Positions 19,510 to 27,702 of a DNA stretch of 64,000 nucleotides are shown piece after piece. Location of the stretch: NCBI RefSeq assembly GCF_002902845.1, contig NZ_PPTF01000068.1, forward strand, positions 217,943 through 281,942, given 5' to 3'. This DNA is from Chromobacterium sinusclupearum. GTDB taxonomy: Bacteria > Pseudomonadota > Gammaproteobacteria > Burkholderiales > Chromobacteriaceae. How positions within the stretch are numbered: the stretch's first letter is position 1; each line of letters opens with the position of its first letter. A model generated the notes under the pieces. That model made no database searches, was not told the DNA's origin, and saw only the letters and a program-made list of their open reading frames with translations. A program made the position numbers and the translations under genes.

Positions 19510-20169
19510 ATGGATTTCGAAAAAACCCGTTTCAACATGGTCGAACAGCAGATTCGCCCGTGGGATGTACTGGATCAGACCATTCTGGATCTGCTGTTCC
19601 ACGTGAAACGCGAGGACTTCGTCGCCGACAGCCAGCGCCAGCTGGCTTTCGTCGATACCGAACTGCCGCTGCCCAACGGCCGCAAGATGTTGCAACCGAA
19701 AATGGAAGCGCGCCTGGCCCAGGACGCCGGCATCCAGCCGACCGACAAGATTCTGGAAATCGGCACCGGCAGCGGCTATCTGACCGCGCTGCTGGCCAAG
19801 CTGGGTAAGCAGGTGGTCAGCGTCGAAATCGATCCGGCGCAGAAAGAACGCGCCGCCGCCAATCTGAAAAAAGCCGGCATCGCCAACGTCACCCTGGTTG
19901 AGGGCGACGGCGTGCTGGGCCTGCCGGACCAGGCGCCTTACGACGTGATCGTGGTGGGCGGCTCCCTGCCGGTCGTGCCGCAGGAACTGAAGAACCAGCT
20001 GGCCGTCGGCGGCCGCCTGATTCTGGTGGTCGGCGATCTGCCGGTGATGAGCTGCAAGCTGATTCAGCGCGAAACCGAAACCAGCTTCCGCGAAACGGCG
20101 CTGTTCGAAACCTGTATCGAGCGGCTGCAAAAATTCGAGGCGGTGGAACCCGCCCGTTTCAGCTTCTGA
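19510..20169 (+). CDS. pcm: Protein-L-isoaspartate O-methyltransferase family protein
   Basis: A SAM-dependent methyltransferase of 219 residues that resembles PCMT. Start FEKTRFNMVEQQIRPWDV is characteristic of the proteobacterial branch often found upstream of tolC. The SAM-binding motif I reads LEIGTGSGYLTALLA, and VVSVEIDPAQ follows as the acidic motif. The family repairs isoaspartyl residues with SAM, but the canonical active-site region (GAPYDRI, then HRGT-like) is not clearly kept, so repair activity is not certain. It overlaps nothing and is followed within 2 bases by a rhodanese gene, so the two form an operon. Confidence 0.85.
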   Translation: MDFEKTRFNMVEQQIRPWDVLDQTILDLLFHVKREDFVADSQRQLAFVDTELPLPNGRKMLQPKMEARLAQDAGIQPTDKILEIGTGSGYLTALLAKLGKQVVSVEIDPAQKERAAANLKKAGIANVTLVEGDGVLGLPDQAPYDVIVVGGSLPVVPQELKNQLAVGGRLILVVGDLPVMSCKLIQRETETSFRETALFETCIERLQKFEAVEPARFSF

Positions 20170-20171
20170 TC

Positions 20172-20498
20172 ATGCTGCGCGAAATCACCGCCCCCGCCCT
20201 CGCCGCACAACTGGCAGACCCGCAGGCCAAGCGCCCGGTGCTGCTGGACGTGCGCGAAGGCTGGGAATACCAGCTCGCGCACATCGAAGGCAGCATGCAC
20301 ATCCCGATGAATCTGATTCCGATCCGGATGAGCGAGCTGCCGGACGACGCCACCATCGTCGCCATCTGCCACCATGGCATGCGCAGCGCCCAGGTGGCGC
20401 TGTTCCTGCAGAATGCCGGCTTTGACGATGTGATCAATCTGCAAGGCGGCATCGACGCCTGGTCGACGCAGGTGGATGCGTCCATCGCCCGCTACTAA
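20172..20498 (+). CDS. Single-domain rhodanese
   Basis: A 108-residue rhodanese domain with LLDVREGWEYQLAHIEGS and the active-site loop CHHGMRS (cysteine around residue 76), ending in NLQGGIDAWS. Single-domain rhodaneses carry persulfide sulfur between donors and acceptors. It begins two bases after the pcm stop, so it is translated from the same message, an arrangement that recurs in related bacteria with a TolC-type gene next, which is absent here. Confidence 0.9.
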   Translation: MLREITAPALAAQLADPQAKRPVLLDVREGWEYQLAHIEGSMHIPMNLIPIRMSELPDDATIVAICHHGMRSAQVALFLQNAGFDDVINLQGGIDAWSTQVDASIARY

Positions 20499-20517
20499 GC
20501 GCGCCGCGCCCGCCAGA

Positions 20518-20546
20518 CGACACCGCCTCCGGGCGGTGTTTTGTTT
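20518..20546 (+). terminator. Rho-independent terminator of the pcm-rhodanese operon
   Basis: ACACCGCC-TCC-GGGCGGTGT stem followed by TTTGTTT. Confidence 0.8.
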
Positions 20547-20611
20547 GGAACGAATCGCGCCGTCCCCATTCCAAGCCTCGTTATCCGCATGACCCGCCGC
20601 AAAGAAACCTT

Positions 20612-21334
20612 ATGTCCGCTCTGACTTACCTGTCTCCCGCCCTCGCCCGCGTCCATCCCGCCTGGGAAACCGTACTGCGGCAGCCGGCCATCGCCGCAAA
20701 ACTGGCCGAAATCGATCGCCAGCTTTGCCAGCAACAGCAAGACGGCAAGACGCTGTTTCCGCCGCCGCCGCAAGTGTTCAACGCGCTGAGCTTCGCCGCG
20801 CCGGCCGACGTCAAGGTGGTGATCCTGGGCCAAGACCCCTACCACGGCGACGGCGAGGCGATGGGCCTGTCGTTCTCGGTGCCGGAAGGCGTTCGGGTGC
20901 CGCCCAGCTTGCGCAATATCTACAAGGAACTGGCGGCCGACCTCGGCCTGGGCATTCCGGCCAGCGGCGACCTCAGCCACTGGGCGCAACAGGGCGTGCT
21001 GCTGCTGAACAGCGTGCTGACCGTCGAACGCGACAAGGCCGGCAGCCACGGCAAGCTGGGTTGGCAAATGGTCAGCGACGCACTGATCGACGTCGTCAAC
21101 CGCGATAACGCGGGCTGCGTCTTCCTGCTGTGGGGCAACTGGGCGCACACCAAGGCCGAACGCATCGACACCAGCCGCCACCTGGTGCTGACCGCCGCCC
21201 ACCCGTCGCCGCTGTCCGCCAGCCGCGGCTTCCACGGCTGCCGCCACTTCTCCCAGGTCAATGCCTGGCTGATCGCACGCGGCCGCCAGCCGGTGCGCTG
21301 GGCGCCCGCCGCCACGCAGAGCAGTCTGTTCTAA
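20612..21334 (+). CDS. ung: Uracil-DNA glycosylase, family 1
   Basis: Ung removes uracil from DNA to start base excision repair. The 240-residue protein has the catalytic water-activating loop GQDPYHG (about residues 74-80), the GLSFSVPEG segment, and the C-terminal DNA-intercalation loop AHPSPLSASRGF. Length and motifs are all standard. The gene stands alone between a terminator and the next membrane protein gene. Confidence 0.97.
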   Translation: MSALTYLSPALARVHPAWETVLRQPAIAAKLAEIDRQLCQQQQDGKTLFPPPPQVFNALSFAAPADVKVVILGQDPYHGDGEAMGLSFSVPEGVRVPPSLRNIYKELAADLGLGIPASGDLSHWAQQGVLLLNSVLTVERDKAGSHGKLGWQMVSDALIDVVNRDNAGCVFLLWGNWAHTKAERIDTSRHLVLTAAHPSPLSASRGFHGCRHFSQVNAWLIARGRQPVRWAPAATQSSLF

Positions 21335-21414
21335 ACAAGACTGTCCGCTGCGCCACTTTTCGCGGCGGACGGCTTGCCCTAAGCTAGTAGCTCCGCCACT
21401 CCTCTCTCTACATC

Positions 21415-22725
21415 GTGGAAATCTTGCTGCTGCTCGGCCTGGTGCTGTTGAACGCCGTTTTTGCGATGGCCGAAATCGCCATTGTCTCCTCCCGCAAAGT
21501 CAGATTGCAGCAAAAGGCCGACGAAGGCCACAAGGGCGCCCGCGCCGCGCTGAAACTGGCCGCCGAACCCACCCGCTTCCTGTCCACCATCCAGATCGGC
21601 ATCACCTCGATCAGCATCCTGTCCGGCGTCTACGGCGAGGCGGCGCTGTCCGAGCATCTGCGCGGCGCGCTGAGCCACTACGCGCTGCTGGCGCCGTACG
21701 CTAAGCCGCTGTCAGTGGCCATCATGGTGCTGTTCATCACCACCCTGTCGCTGATCCTGGGCGAACTGGTGCCGAAGCGGCTGGCGCTCTTGAATCCGGA
21801 ACGGGTGGCGATGACGCTGGCGCGGCCCATGCTGTTGCTGTCGCGCGCCAGCGGGCCGCTGGTGCAAGTGTTCAGCCGCATCACCGATGGCCTGCTGCGC
21901 TTGCTGCGCGCCAAGAAAAGCGACGAGCCGTCCATCACCGAGGACGAGATCCGCACGCTGATGGAACAAGGCGCCGACGAAGGCGTGTTCGACCGCGCCG
22001 AACAGGAGCTGGTGGAAAACATTTTCCGGCTGGACAATCGCAAGGTGGCCTCGGTGATGACGCCGCGCAAGGACGTGGTGATCCTCGATCTGGAAGACGG
22101 CCCCGAGCAAAACCGCGAAGTATTGCTGCAGCACGCCTTCAGCCACTTCCCGGTGTGCCGCGGCGACACCGACCAGGTCATCGGCATCCTCAACGCCAAG
22201 CGGCTGCTGGACCGCCTGCTGACCGGCCAGCCGGTTGATTTTTCCGCCGACCTGGCCCCGCCGCTATACGTGCCGGCCACCTCTTCATTGATGCAGTTGC
22301 TGGAGCAGTTCAAGCAGGCGCGCAGCCACAGCGCGCTGGTGGTGGATGAGTACGGCGAGCTGGAAGGTCTGGTATCGATCAACGACGTGATGGAAGCCAT
22401 CGTCGGCGATATGCAGGCCATTAGCGGCGAAGATGACGAGATTGTGCAGCGAGAGGATGGCAGCTGGCTGGTGGACGGCATGGTGTCGCTGGACAACTTC
22501 CGCGAGTTTTTCGAACTGGACAGCAGGCTGCCGGGCGAAGCCGGCGGCAACATCCACACGCTGGGCGGCGTGATGATGTACAAGCTCGGCCGCATTCCCA
22601 GCGTCACCGACCGTTTCGAGTGGAACGGCTTCAGCTTTGAAGTGGTCGACATGGATAAAACCCGTGTCGACAAAATCCTGGTGCAACGCCGCCACATGCC
22701 GCAACCGGAGTTCGAATCGATATGA
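21415..22725 (+). CDS. CNNM/CorC-type membrane protein (hemolysin family, DUF21-CBS-CorC_HlyC)
   Basis: The 436-residue protein has an N-terminal DUF21 membrane domain (about residues 1-190, starting with GTG as MEILLLLGLVLLNAVFAMAE). A pair of CBS domains follows (RKVASVMTPRKDVV, RSHSALVVDEYGELEGLVSI) and then a C-terminal CorC_HlyC domain. Relatives act in magnesium or cobalt efflux and homeostasis; the old hemolysin name is misleading. Its stop overlaps the start of the following acetyltransferase gene by 4 bases (ATGA), so the two are translationally coupled. Confidence 0.92.
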   Translation: MEILLLLGLVLLNAVFAMAEIAIVSSRKVRLQQKADEGHKGARAALKLAAEPTRFLSTIQIGITSISILSGVYGEAALSEHLRGALSHYALLAPYAKPLSVAIMVLFITTLSLILGELVPKRLALLNPERVAMTLARPMLLLSRASGPLVQVFSRITDGLLRLLRAKKSDEPSITEDEIRTLMEQGADEGVFDRAEQELVENIFRLDNRKVASVMTPRKDVVILDLEDGPEQNREVLLQHAFSHFPVCRGDTDQVIGILNAKRLLDRLLTGQPVDFSADLAPPLYVPATSSLMQLLEQFKQARSHSALVVDEYGELEGLVSINDVMEAIVGDMQAISGEDDEIVQREDGSWLVDGMVSLDNFREFFELDSRLPGEAGGNIHTLGGVMMYKLGRIPSVTDRFEWNGFSFEVVDMDKTRVDKILVQRRHMPQPEFESI

Positions 22726-23162
22726 TTTCGCTCAGCCCCGCATCTTTCCATGCCGCTGACTGGCTGAACCTGCGCACGGCGCTGTGGCCGGACTGCCCGG
22801 CCGCTGAACACCAGCAGGAAATCGCCGAACAAACGGCCAATCCCGCACGCTTCGCCGCCTTTGTCGCCCGCGACGACGACGCGGCAATAGGCCTGCTTGA
22901 AGTTGCGATTCGCAACGACTACGTCAACGGCACCAGCCGCTCGCCGGTGGCCTTTGTCGAGGGTATTTACGTCGCGCCATCGCATCGCCGCGCCGGCGTG
23001 GCCGCCCTGTTGCTGGGCGCGGCGCGGGAATGGGCCCGCGCCCGGGACTGCGCCGAACTGGCCTCCGACACCGCCCTGGATAATCTGACGGCGCAAGCCG
23101 CCCATCTGGCGCTGGGTTTCGAGGAGACCGAGCGCGTGGTGTTCTACCGGATGGCGCTGTAA
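22722..23162 (+). CDS. AAC(6')-like GNAT N-acetyltransferase
   Basis: A 146-residue GNAT protein. The pattern HAADWLNLRTALWPD, an HQQEI near residue 28, FVARDDDAAIGLLEV, and VEGIYVAPSHRRAGVAALLL with the acetyl-CoA loop (RRAGVA) matches aminoglycoside 6'-N-acetyltransferases of type I. Chromosomal copies of this type are often near-silent. The gene overlaps the upstream CorC-type gene. Other substrates of the same fold cannot be excluded. Confidence 0.7.
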   Translation: MISLSPASFHAADWLNLRTALWPDCPAAEHQQEIAEQTANPARFAAFVARDDDAAIGLLEVAIRNDYVNGTSRSPVAFVEGIYVAPSHRRAGVAALLLGAAREWARARDCAELASDTALDNLTAQAAHLALGFEETERVVFYRMAL

Positions 23163-23633
23163 GACCCCGTGGCGCGCTTGGCGCCGCCTCAAGCCACCCG
23201 CGCCTGTCCAAACGCCTGCAAAGCCGCCCAGCGGCCGCGCAGCCCCCTCCATGTCGACTTACCGCCTTCCGCGCCAGTCCATAACGGAGCGTCGCCGCGA
23301 AAAGCCCCCGGCCCAGCGGGTTTGGCGGAGCGCATGCGCGGTCCGCGCCGCAATCGTCAACCACCCCTGGCCATAAACCGACGTTAAGGCCCCTCAGCGC
23401 GCCTGGCGCTGCGACAAGCCACCCGTCCCTCCCCCGCTACCTGCCAGGCCGCCCAGGCGCCGTTAAGCAGCCGCCATTGCGGCGGTACGTGGCCGATGCC
23501 GGCGCCCACCCCCACCCAATACGGCAAACCGTCCCGCGCGGCTTCGAGTTGGCCATGCCGTTGCGGGCGCAAGGCAGATGAAAAAGCGGATCGGCATGCT
23601 GACTTGCAAAAGCTTGTGGATAAAGTGCGCCGC
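23163..23633. other. Gene-poor spacer with a decayed dispersed-repeat copy
   Basis: About 470 bases with no convincing gene. The segment 23255-23345 resembles the core of the element upstream of metH (shared GCGAAA, GCCCCCGGCCC and GCGGGTTTGGC-type tract). A perfect DnaA box TGTGGATAA lies at 23615-23623, just after the end of the next gene. The rest shows nothing I can name. Confidence 0.5.
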
Positions 23634-24086
23634 TCAGTCTTGTCGCGGCAGGTCGAGCGCAAAAGTGAGGCCGGTGTTTTTCTGCTGATAGCCGATATGA
23701 CGGTAAAAAGCATGCGCCTCGACGCGCTGCACGCCGGAGCGCAAGCGGATGCGCGGGTAGCCCAAGGACTGCGCCCACTTCTCGCAGGCGGCCAGCAAAC
23801 CCCGGCCGATGCCGAGTCCGCGGCAGGCCGGATCCACCACGATGCCGCCAATCTCGACATAGCTTTCCGCTTCCAGCAGATGGCCGCCGTGGCCATGCAG
23901 CCACCCCACCACTTCGCCATGGCGCTCCGCCACCCAGATCTCGTTATCGGGAAACGCGCGCACCGCGGCGTAGCGCCGCGCCAGTTGCTCCGGCGTGGTC
24001 GGATAGTCGAGGTCGCCGCATAAACGCGCCACCGCGCGGATATCGGCCTCCGTCATGGGCCGGATGAGGATCTGGTTTGCAGGCAT
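23634..24086 (-). CDS. GNAT-family N-acetyltransferase
   Basis: A 150-residue acetyltransferase. It opens ILIRPMTEADIRAVARL and has the GNAT core IGGIVVDPACRGLGIGRGLL with the acetyl-CoA binding loop CRGLGIG, then a C-terminal EAHAFYRHIGYQ. The domain is complete. The substrate is unknown. A GGAAG site precedes the ATG. Confidence 0.88.
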   Translation of the reverse strand: MPANQILIRPMTEADIRAVARLCGDLDYPTTPEQLARRYAAVRAFPDNEIWVAERHGEVVGWLHGHGGHLLEAESYVEIGGIVVDPACRGLGIGRGLLAACEKWAQSLGYPRIRLRSGVQRVEAHAFYRHIGYQQKNTGLTFALDLPRQD

Positions 24087-24142
24087 GCCGTCGCTTCCGG
24101 AAAAAGACTGATGCTAAGGCAAGCGGCCTGATAAACCAAATG

Positions 24143-24895
24143 TCATTTACTCAGCCGATGCAGCTCGATCAGCTTGGCGTACTTGATGTAGCTGTTGAAG
24201 CAGCCGATGGAGATATGGACCAGCCCGGCCAAGCCGTCCAGAAAACCGCGGCGAACCAGATAGAACTTGAAGAAACGCAGCAGCGGGCTGAACACCAGCT
24301 TGGCGGCGCCCGCCTTTTTGCCGCGGGCGAACAACTGTTCCGCCTGCAGCGTGGTGTAGCGGTTCTGCTTGGATAAATACCGCGCGATGTCTTCGCCGGA
24401 CTCGTGCATCAAGTCGCCATCGAGTTTTTCCACAGGGCCTTCACAGATCACGTACTCATGCACCACGTCGTCGGACCAGCGCGCGCGGCGGCGATCAAAC
24501 AAGCGCAGCGACCAATCCGGATAGCCCTCGCCGTGTTTCAGGAAACGGCCCATGAAACGGTTGCAGCGGGCAAAGCGGTAGGCTTCAGCCTGTGGATTGT
24601 CGAGTATCTTATTGATCGATAAGGCTAATTCAGGCGACAGATATTCGTCCGCATCCAAACACAACACCCAGTCATGGCTTGCCTGTTCCACGGCAAATTG
24701 CTTTTGCGGACCGAATCCCAGCCATTCCTGGTGGATAACTTTTGCCCGATAGGCTGCGGCTATTGCCAATGTGTTATCCGTGCTGCCGGAATCCACAAGC
24801 ACGATTTCGTCGGCAAAGCCCACGCTCTGCAGACATTGCTCCAGTTGCTGACCTGCATTTTTGGTGATGAGCACCACGCTGATCGCGTATCGCAT
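24143..24895 (-). CDS. Family 2 glycosyltransferase, LPS-core type (WaaE/KdtX-like)
   Basis: A 250-residue GT2 enzyme. The start ISVVLITKNAGQQLEQCLQS, the VDSGSTDNT nucleotide-sugar loop, CLDADEYLS (DxD-type metal site) and RLFDRRRARWSDDVVHE are typical of the small LPS-core transferases that add a beta-linked hexose. I chose ATG 24895 because the family starts here; the longer frame has no ribosome-binding site. The DnaA-box region and then waaC follow in the opposite direction, consistent with an LPS locus. Confidence 0.85.
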   Translation of the reverse strand: MRYAISVVLITKNAGQQLEQCLQSVGFADEIVLVDSGSTDNTLAIAAAYRAKVIHQEWLGFGPQKQFAVEQASHDWVLCLDADEYLSPELALSINKILDNPQAEAYRFARCNRFMGRFLKHGEGYPDWSLRLFDRRRARWSDDVVHEYVICEGPVEKLDGDLMHESGEDIARYLSKQNRYTTLQAEQLFARGKKAGAAKLVFSPLLRFFKFYLVRRGFLDGLAGLVHISIGCFNSYIKYAKLIELHRLSK

Positions 24896-24952
24896 CTTTT
24901 CTATGTTTTCCCATTTATAAAATGAAGAAACTGGTAGAAGTCCCTTCATTGC

Positions 24953-25452
24953 TGTGGATAACCACTATTTTTCTTTATTTTTCAGTAGTTTGTTATGCAT
25001 TGAAAACTGTTGTCTACCATGCGCGTCTGTGACTAGCCAGTTGTGGATAACTTTCAGGTTTGCTGCAGACCCTGAGTTATTCACATCGCGGCAAGCAGTT
25101 TTGCCCGCTGTCCTGTTAGCCATTTTTTTGCGACAGACTTGCGCTTCACCAACGGGTTTTCATTAACGCAACTATAAATTGATGAAACTGCTGAAGGTGG
25201 GCTTTTTGTGTGGACAAGTGAAAAAAATCCATACCGCTCATGGTCTTGCCCTGTTGATAGGCATGGGATTATTGCAGCGCGCAACGTTCTGGCAGATTGT
25301 GGATAAATATGGTCAAACTTATTCACAGCGGCTTATCCACATCTGGTCAGGCCGGATTTTACTTGGTTAACCACAGGCCCGCTCGGGTACAATGCGCGCC
25401 ATGATGAATGTGCTGATTGTGCGCACCTCGTCGATGGGCGACCTTATCCACA
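24953..25452. other. Dense cluster of DnaA boxes in an AT-rich spacer
   Basis: Perfect TTATCCACA/TGTGGATAA 9-mers lie at 24953-24961, 25042-25050, 25298-25306, 25333-25341 and 25444-25452 (the last inside waaC). Relaxed sites TTATTCACA lie at 25077-25085 and 25319-25327, and one-mismatch sites at 25209-25217 and 25367-25375. The stretch is much more AT-rich than its surroundings. No gene is convincing within 24950-25391. Function is not known from sequence. Confidence 0.75.
25364..25393 (+). promoter_or_regulatory. Candidate promoter overlapping the waaC start
   Basis: TTGGTT (25364-25369) and TACAAT (25388-25393) are spaced 18 bases. Transcription would then start close to the ATGs at 25401/25404, which implies a leaderless message. 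No Shine-Dalgarno sequence is seen before any of the three candidate starts. Confidence 0.35.
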
Positions 25453-26363
25453 CCTGGCCGGCCATCACTGAGTTGAAGACGCACTACCCGAATATCCGGC
25501 TGAGTTGGTTGGCGGAAGAAAGCTTTGCCGACATCGCCCGGCTGCACCCGCAGGTGGCGGAGGTGCTGACGCTGCGCTGGCGAAGCTGGCGCAAGCGTTT
25601 GCTGCAGCCTGAGGCCTGGCGAGAGGTGCGGGCCTTGAAGCGGCAGCTGCGCGATACCCACTTCGATTTGGTGCTGGACAGCCAGGGTTTGCTGAAGAGC
25701 GCGATTCCGGCCAAGTGGGCCGGCGCGCCGCTGGCCGGGCTGGATTGGTCCAGCGCGCGCGAATCGCTGGCTAGCCTGTTTTACGACAAGAAACATACGG
25801 TTTCCCGGCAGCTGTCGGCCATCGAGCGCAACCGCCTGCTGTTCGGCCGCTGTTTTGGCTATGCGCCGCAAGGCGCGCCGCAGTTCGGCGTTCGCCCAGG
25901 CGAGCGGCCGGCCTGGATGCTGTCCGGCCGTTACGCGGTGCTGCTGCATGCCACCAGCCGCGCTTCCAAGGAATGGCCGGAGGCGCATTGGCTTGAGCTG
26001 GGGCGGGCGTTGTCGGCCGGACACGACCTGGTGACGGTGCTGCCCTGGGGAAATGAGCGGGAAAAAGCGCGCGCCGAACGGCTGGCCGCCCAATTGCCTG
26101 CCGCGGTGGTGGCGCCGCGGATGAATCTGATCGAGGCTGCCGGATTGCTGGGCCACGCCAGCGCCGTCATCGGCGTCGATACCGGCCTGGCCCACCTGGC
26201 CAATGCCTTGAGCGTGCCCCTGGTGGCCATTTACACCGACACCGATCCGCAGCAGACCGGCGTGGTGGAGACGCCCTGGGCGACCAATTTGGGCCATATC
26301 GGCCAATGCCCGACGGTGGAAGACGTGCTGGCGGCGCTGCGCGCGCGGCAGGGTTGGCAATGA
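25392..26363 (+). CDS. waaC: LPS heptosyltransferase I
   Basis: WaaC adds the first L-glycero-D-manno-heptose to Kdo in the LPS inner core. The GT9 protein (about 319-323 residues) begins MNVLIVRTSSMGDLIHTWPA, with the GxxGD-type loop SMGDLIHT near the N-terminus. It has VIGVDTGLAHLANALSVPLV in the C-terminal sugar-nucleotide domain. ATGs at 25392, 25401 and 25404 are all possible; family alignment favours 25404. It overlaps waaA by 4 bases. Confidence 0.95.
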   Translation: MRAMMNVLIVRTSSMGDLIHTWPAITELKTHYPNIRLSWLAEESFADIARLHPQVAEVLTLRWRSWRKRLLQPEAWREVRALKRQLRDTHFDLVLDSQGLLKSAIPAKWAGAPLAGLDWSSARESLASLFYDKKHTVSRQLSAIERNRLLFGRCFGYAPQGAPQFGVRPGERPAWMLSGRYAVLLHATSRASKEWPEAHWLELGRALSAGHDLVTVLPWGNEREKARAERLAAQLPAAVVAPRMNLIEAAGLLGHASAVIGVDTGLAHLANALSVPLVAIYTDTDPQQTGVVETPWATNLGHIGQCPTVEDVLAALRARQGWQ

Positions 26364-27628
26364 GCTGGCAGCGCGCGCTGTACAACGGCTTGTTATGGGC
26401 GTTGAAGCCGCTGATCCGTCGCTATCTGAAAAAGCGGGCGCGCAAGGCGCCGGCCTACCTGGAGCATTGGGACGAACGTTTCGGCCAGGCGCTGTCGCCC
26501 AAGGCTAGCGGCGCGATCTGGATACACGCGGTGTCGGTAGGCGAAACCCGCGCCGCGCAGCCGCTGGTGGCGGCCATCCGCCGTCAATGGCCGGATGCGC
26601 CCCTGTTGTTGACGCAGATGACGCCGACCGGCCGCGCCACGGCGGAACAACTGTATCCGGACGCCGAAGTGCGCTATCTGCCGTATGACTATCCGCGCGC
26701 GGCGGCGGATTTTCTGCGCGCTTACCGGCCGCGTTGCGGCGTGCTGATGGAAACCGAGATCTGGCCCAATCTGCTGCATGCCGCCGCCGAGCAAGGGGTG
26801 CCGCTGCTGTTGGCCAATGCCAGATTGTCGGATAAATCGCTGAAGGGCTACCGCAAGGCATTGGGGCTGATTCGGCCGGCCGTTCGGAAATTGACTGCCA
26901 TTGCAGCGCAAACCAAAGAAGATGCGGACCGTTTGCGTCAATTGGGCGCGCAAAACGTTATTGTCTGCGGCAGCAGCAAATATGATATTGAAATTGAAAA
27001 AGCGCAATGGCATCTAGCCGGCGCGTTTCACGAGCGCATTGGCCGGCGGCCGGTGCTGCTGTGCGCCAGCACCCGGGACGGCGAGGAAGCGCTGATTCTG
27101 GACGCGTGGCGGGCGGCCGGCGGCGCGGTGGGCAACACGCTGTTGGCCCTGGTGCCGCGCCATCCGGAGCGCTGGGACGAGGTGGCGCGGCTGGCGAACG
27201 AGCGTGGCCTGAAGCTGCAGCGGCGCAGCGACGACGCAGCCGTGGCCGCCGACACCCAGGTGTGGCTCGGCGACAGCATGGGCGAGATGTTCGGCTACCT
27301 GGGCGCTTGCGATGTCGCCTTCATCGGCGGCAGCCTGCTGCCGTTTGGTTGCCACAACCTGATCGAGCCGGCGCTGATGGGCGTGCCGGCGCTGTTTGGA
27401 CCATCGGTGTTCAATTTTCAGCAGGCCGCGGCCGACTCATTGGCCGCCGGCGCCGGACGGCAGGTGGCCGATGCCGGCGAGCTGGTGTCCACCGCCCTGG
27501 CCTTGCTGGCCGATCCGGCGGCTGCCGAAGCCATGCGCGGCGGCGCGGCGCGTTTCCGCGATGCCCACCGCGGCGCCAGCGAACGGATGTTGGCCGTGCT
27601 GAAGTCGGTATTGGAGCCGGCGAGCTGA
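26360..27628 (+). CDS. waaA: 3-deoxy-D-manno-octulosonic acid (Kdo) transferase
   Basis: WaaA (KdtA) transfers Kdo from CMP-Kdo to lipid A precursor on the inner face of the inner membrane. The 422-residue protein starts with a short membrane anchor (ALYNGLLWALKPLIRR). It has IWIHAVSVGETRAAQPLV and METEIWPNLL in the N-terminal domain and SLLPFGCHNLIEPALMGVPA in the C-terminal domain, all diagnostic. The ATG overlaps the waaC stop (ATGA), so the pair is coupled. The bifunctional or monofunctional state cannot be read from the sequence. Confidence 0.96.
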   Translation: MSWQRALYNGLLWALKPLIRRYLKKRARKAPAYLEHWDERFGQALSPKASGAIWIHAVSVGETRAAQPLVAAIRRQWPDAPLLLTQMTPTGRATAEQLYPDAEVRYLPYDYPRAAADFLRAYRPRCGVLMETEIWPNLLHAAAEQGVPLLLANARLSDKSLKGYRKALGLIRPAVRKLTAIAAQTKEDADRLRQLGAQNVIVCGSSKYDIEIEKAQWHLAGAFHERIGRRPVLLCASTRDGEEALILDAWRAAGGAVGNTLLALVPRHPERWDEVARLANERGLKLQRRSDDAAVAADTQVWLGDSMGEMFGYLGACDVAFIGGSLLPFGCHNLIEPALMGVPALFGPSVFNFQQAAADSLAAGAGRQVADAGELVSTALALLADPAAAEAMRGGAARFRDAHRGASERMLAVLKSVLEPAS

Positions 27629-27643
27629 GGAACCGCTCTTAGA

Positions 27644-27686
27644 CGACAAGGCCGCCTGTCGATTTGGCAAGGCGGCCTTGTCTTTT
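27644..27686 (+). terminator. Terminator after waaA
   Basis: GACAAGGCCGCCT/AGGCGGCCTTGTC stem (13 bases) followed by TTTTT, in the gap between convergent genes. Confidence 0.85.
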
Positions 27687-27702
27687 TGGCTGAGCGCGAG
27701 GC

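Noticed and set aside
24950..25391. Chromosomal replication origin
   Set aside because: The DnaA-box density suggests it, but no dnaA, dnaN, gyrB or rpmH is near and no clear unwinding repeat array is visible, so I report only the cluster.
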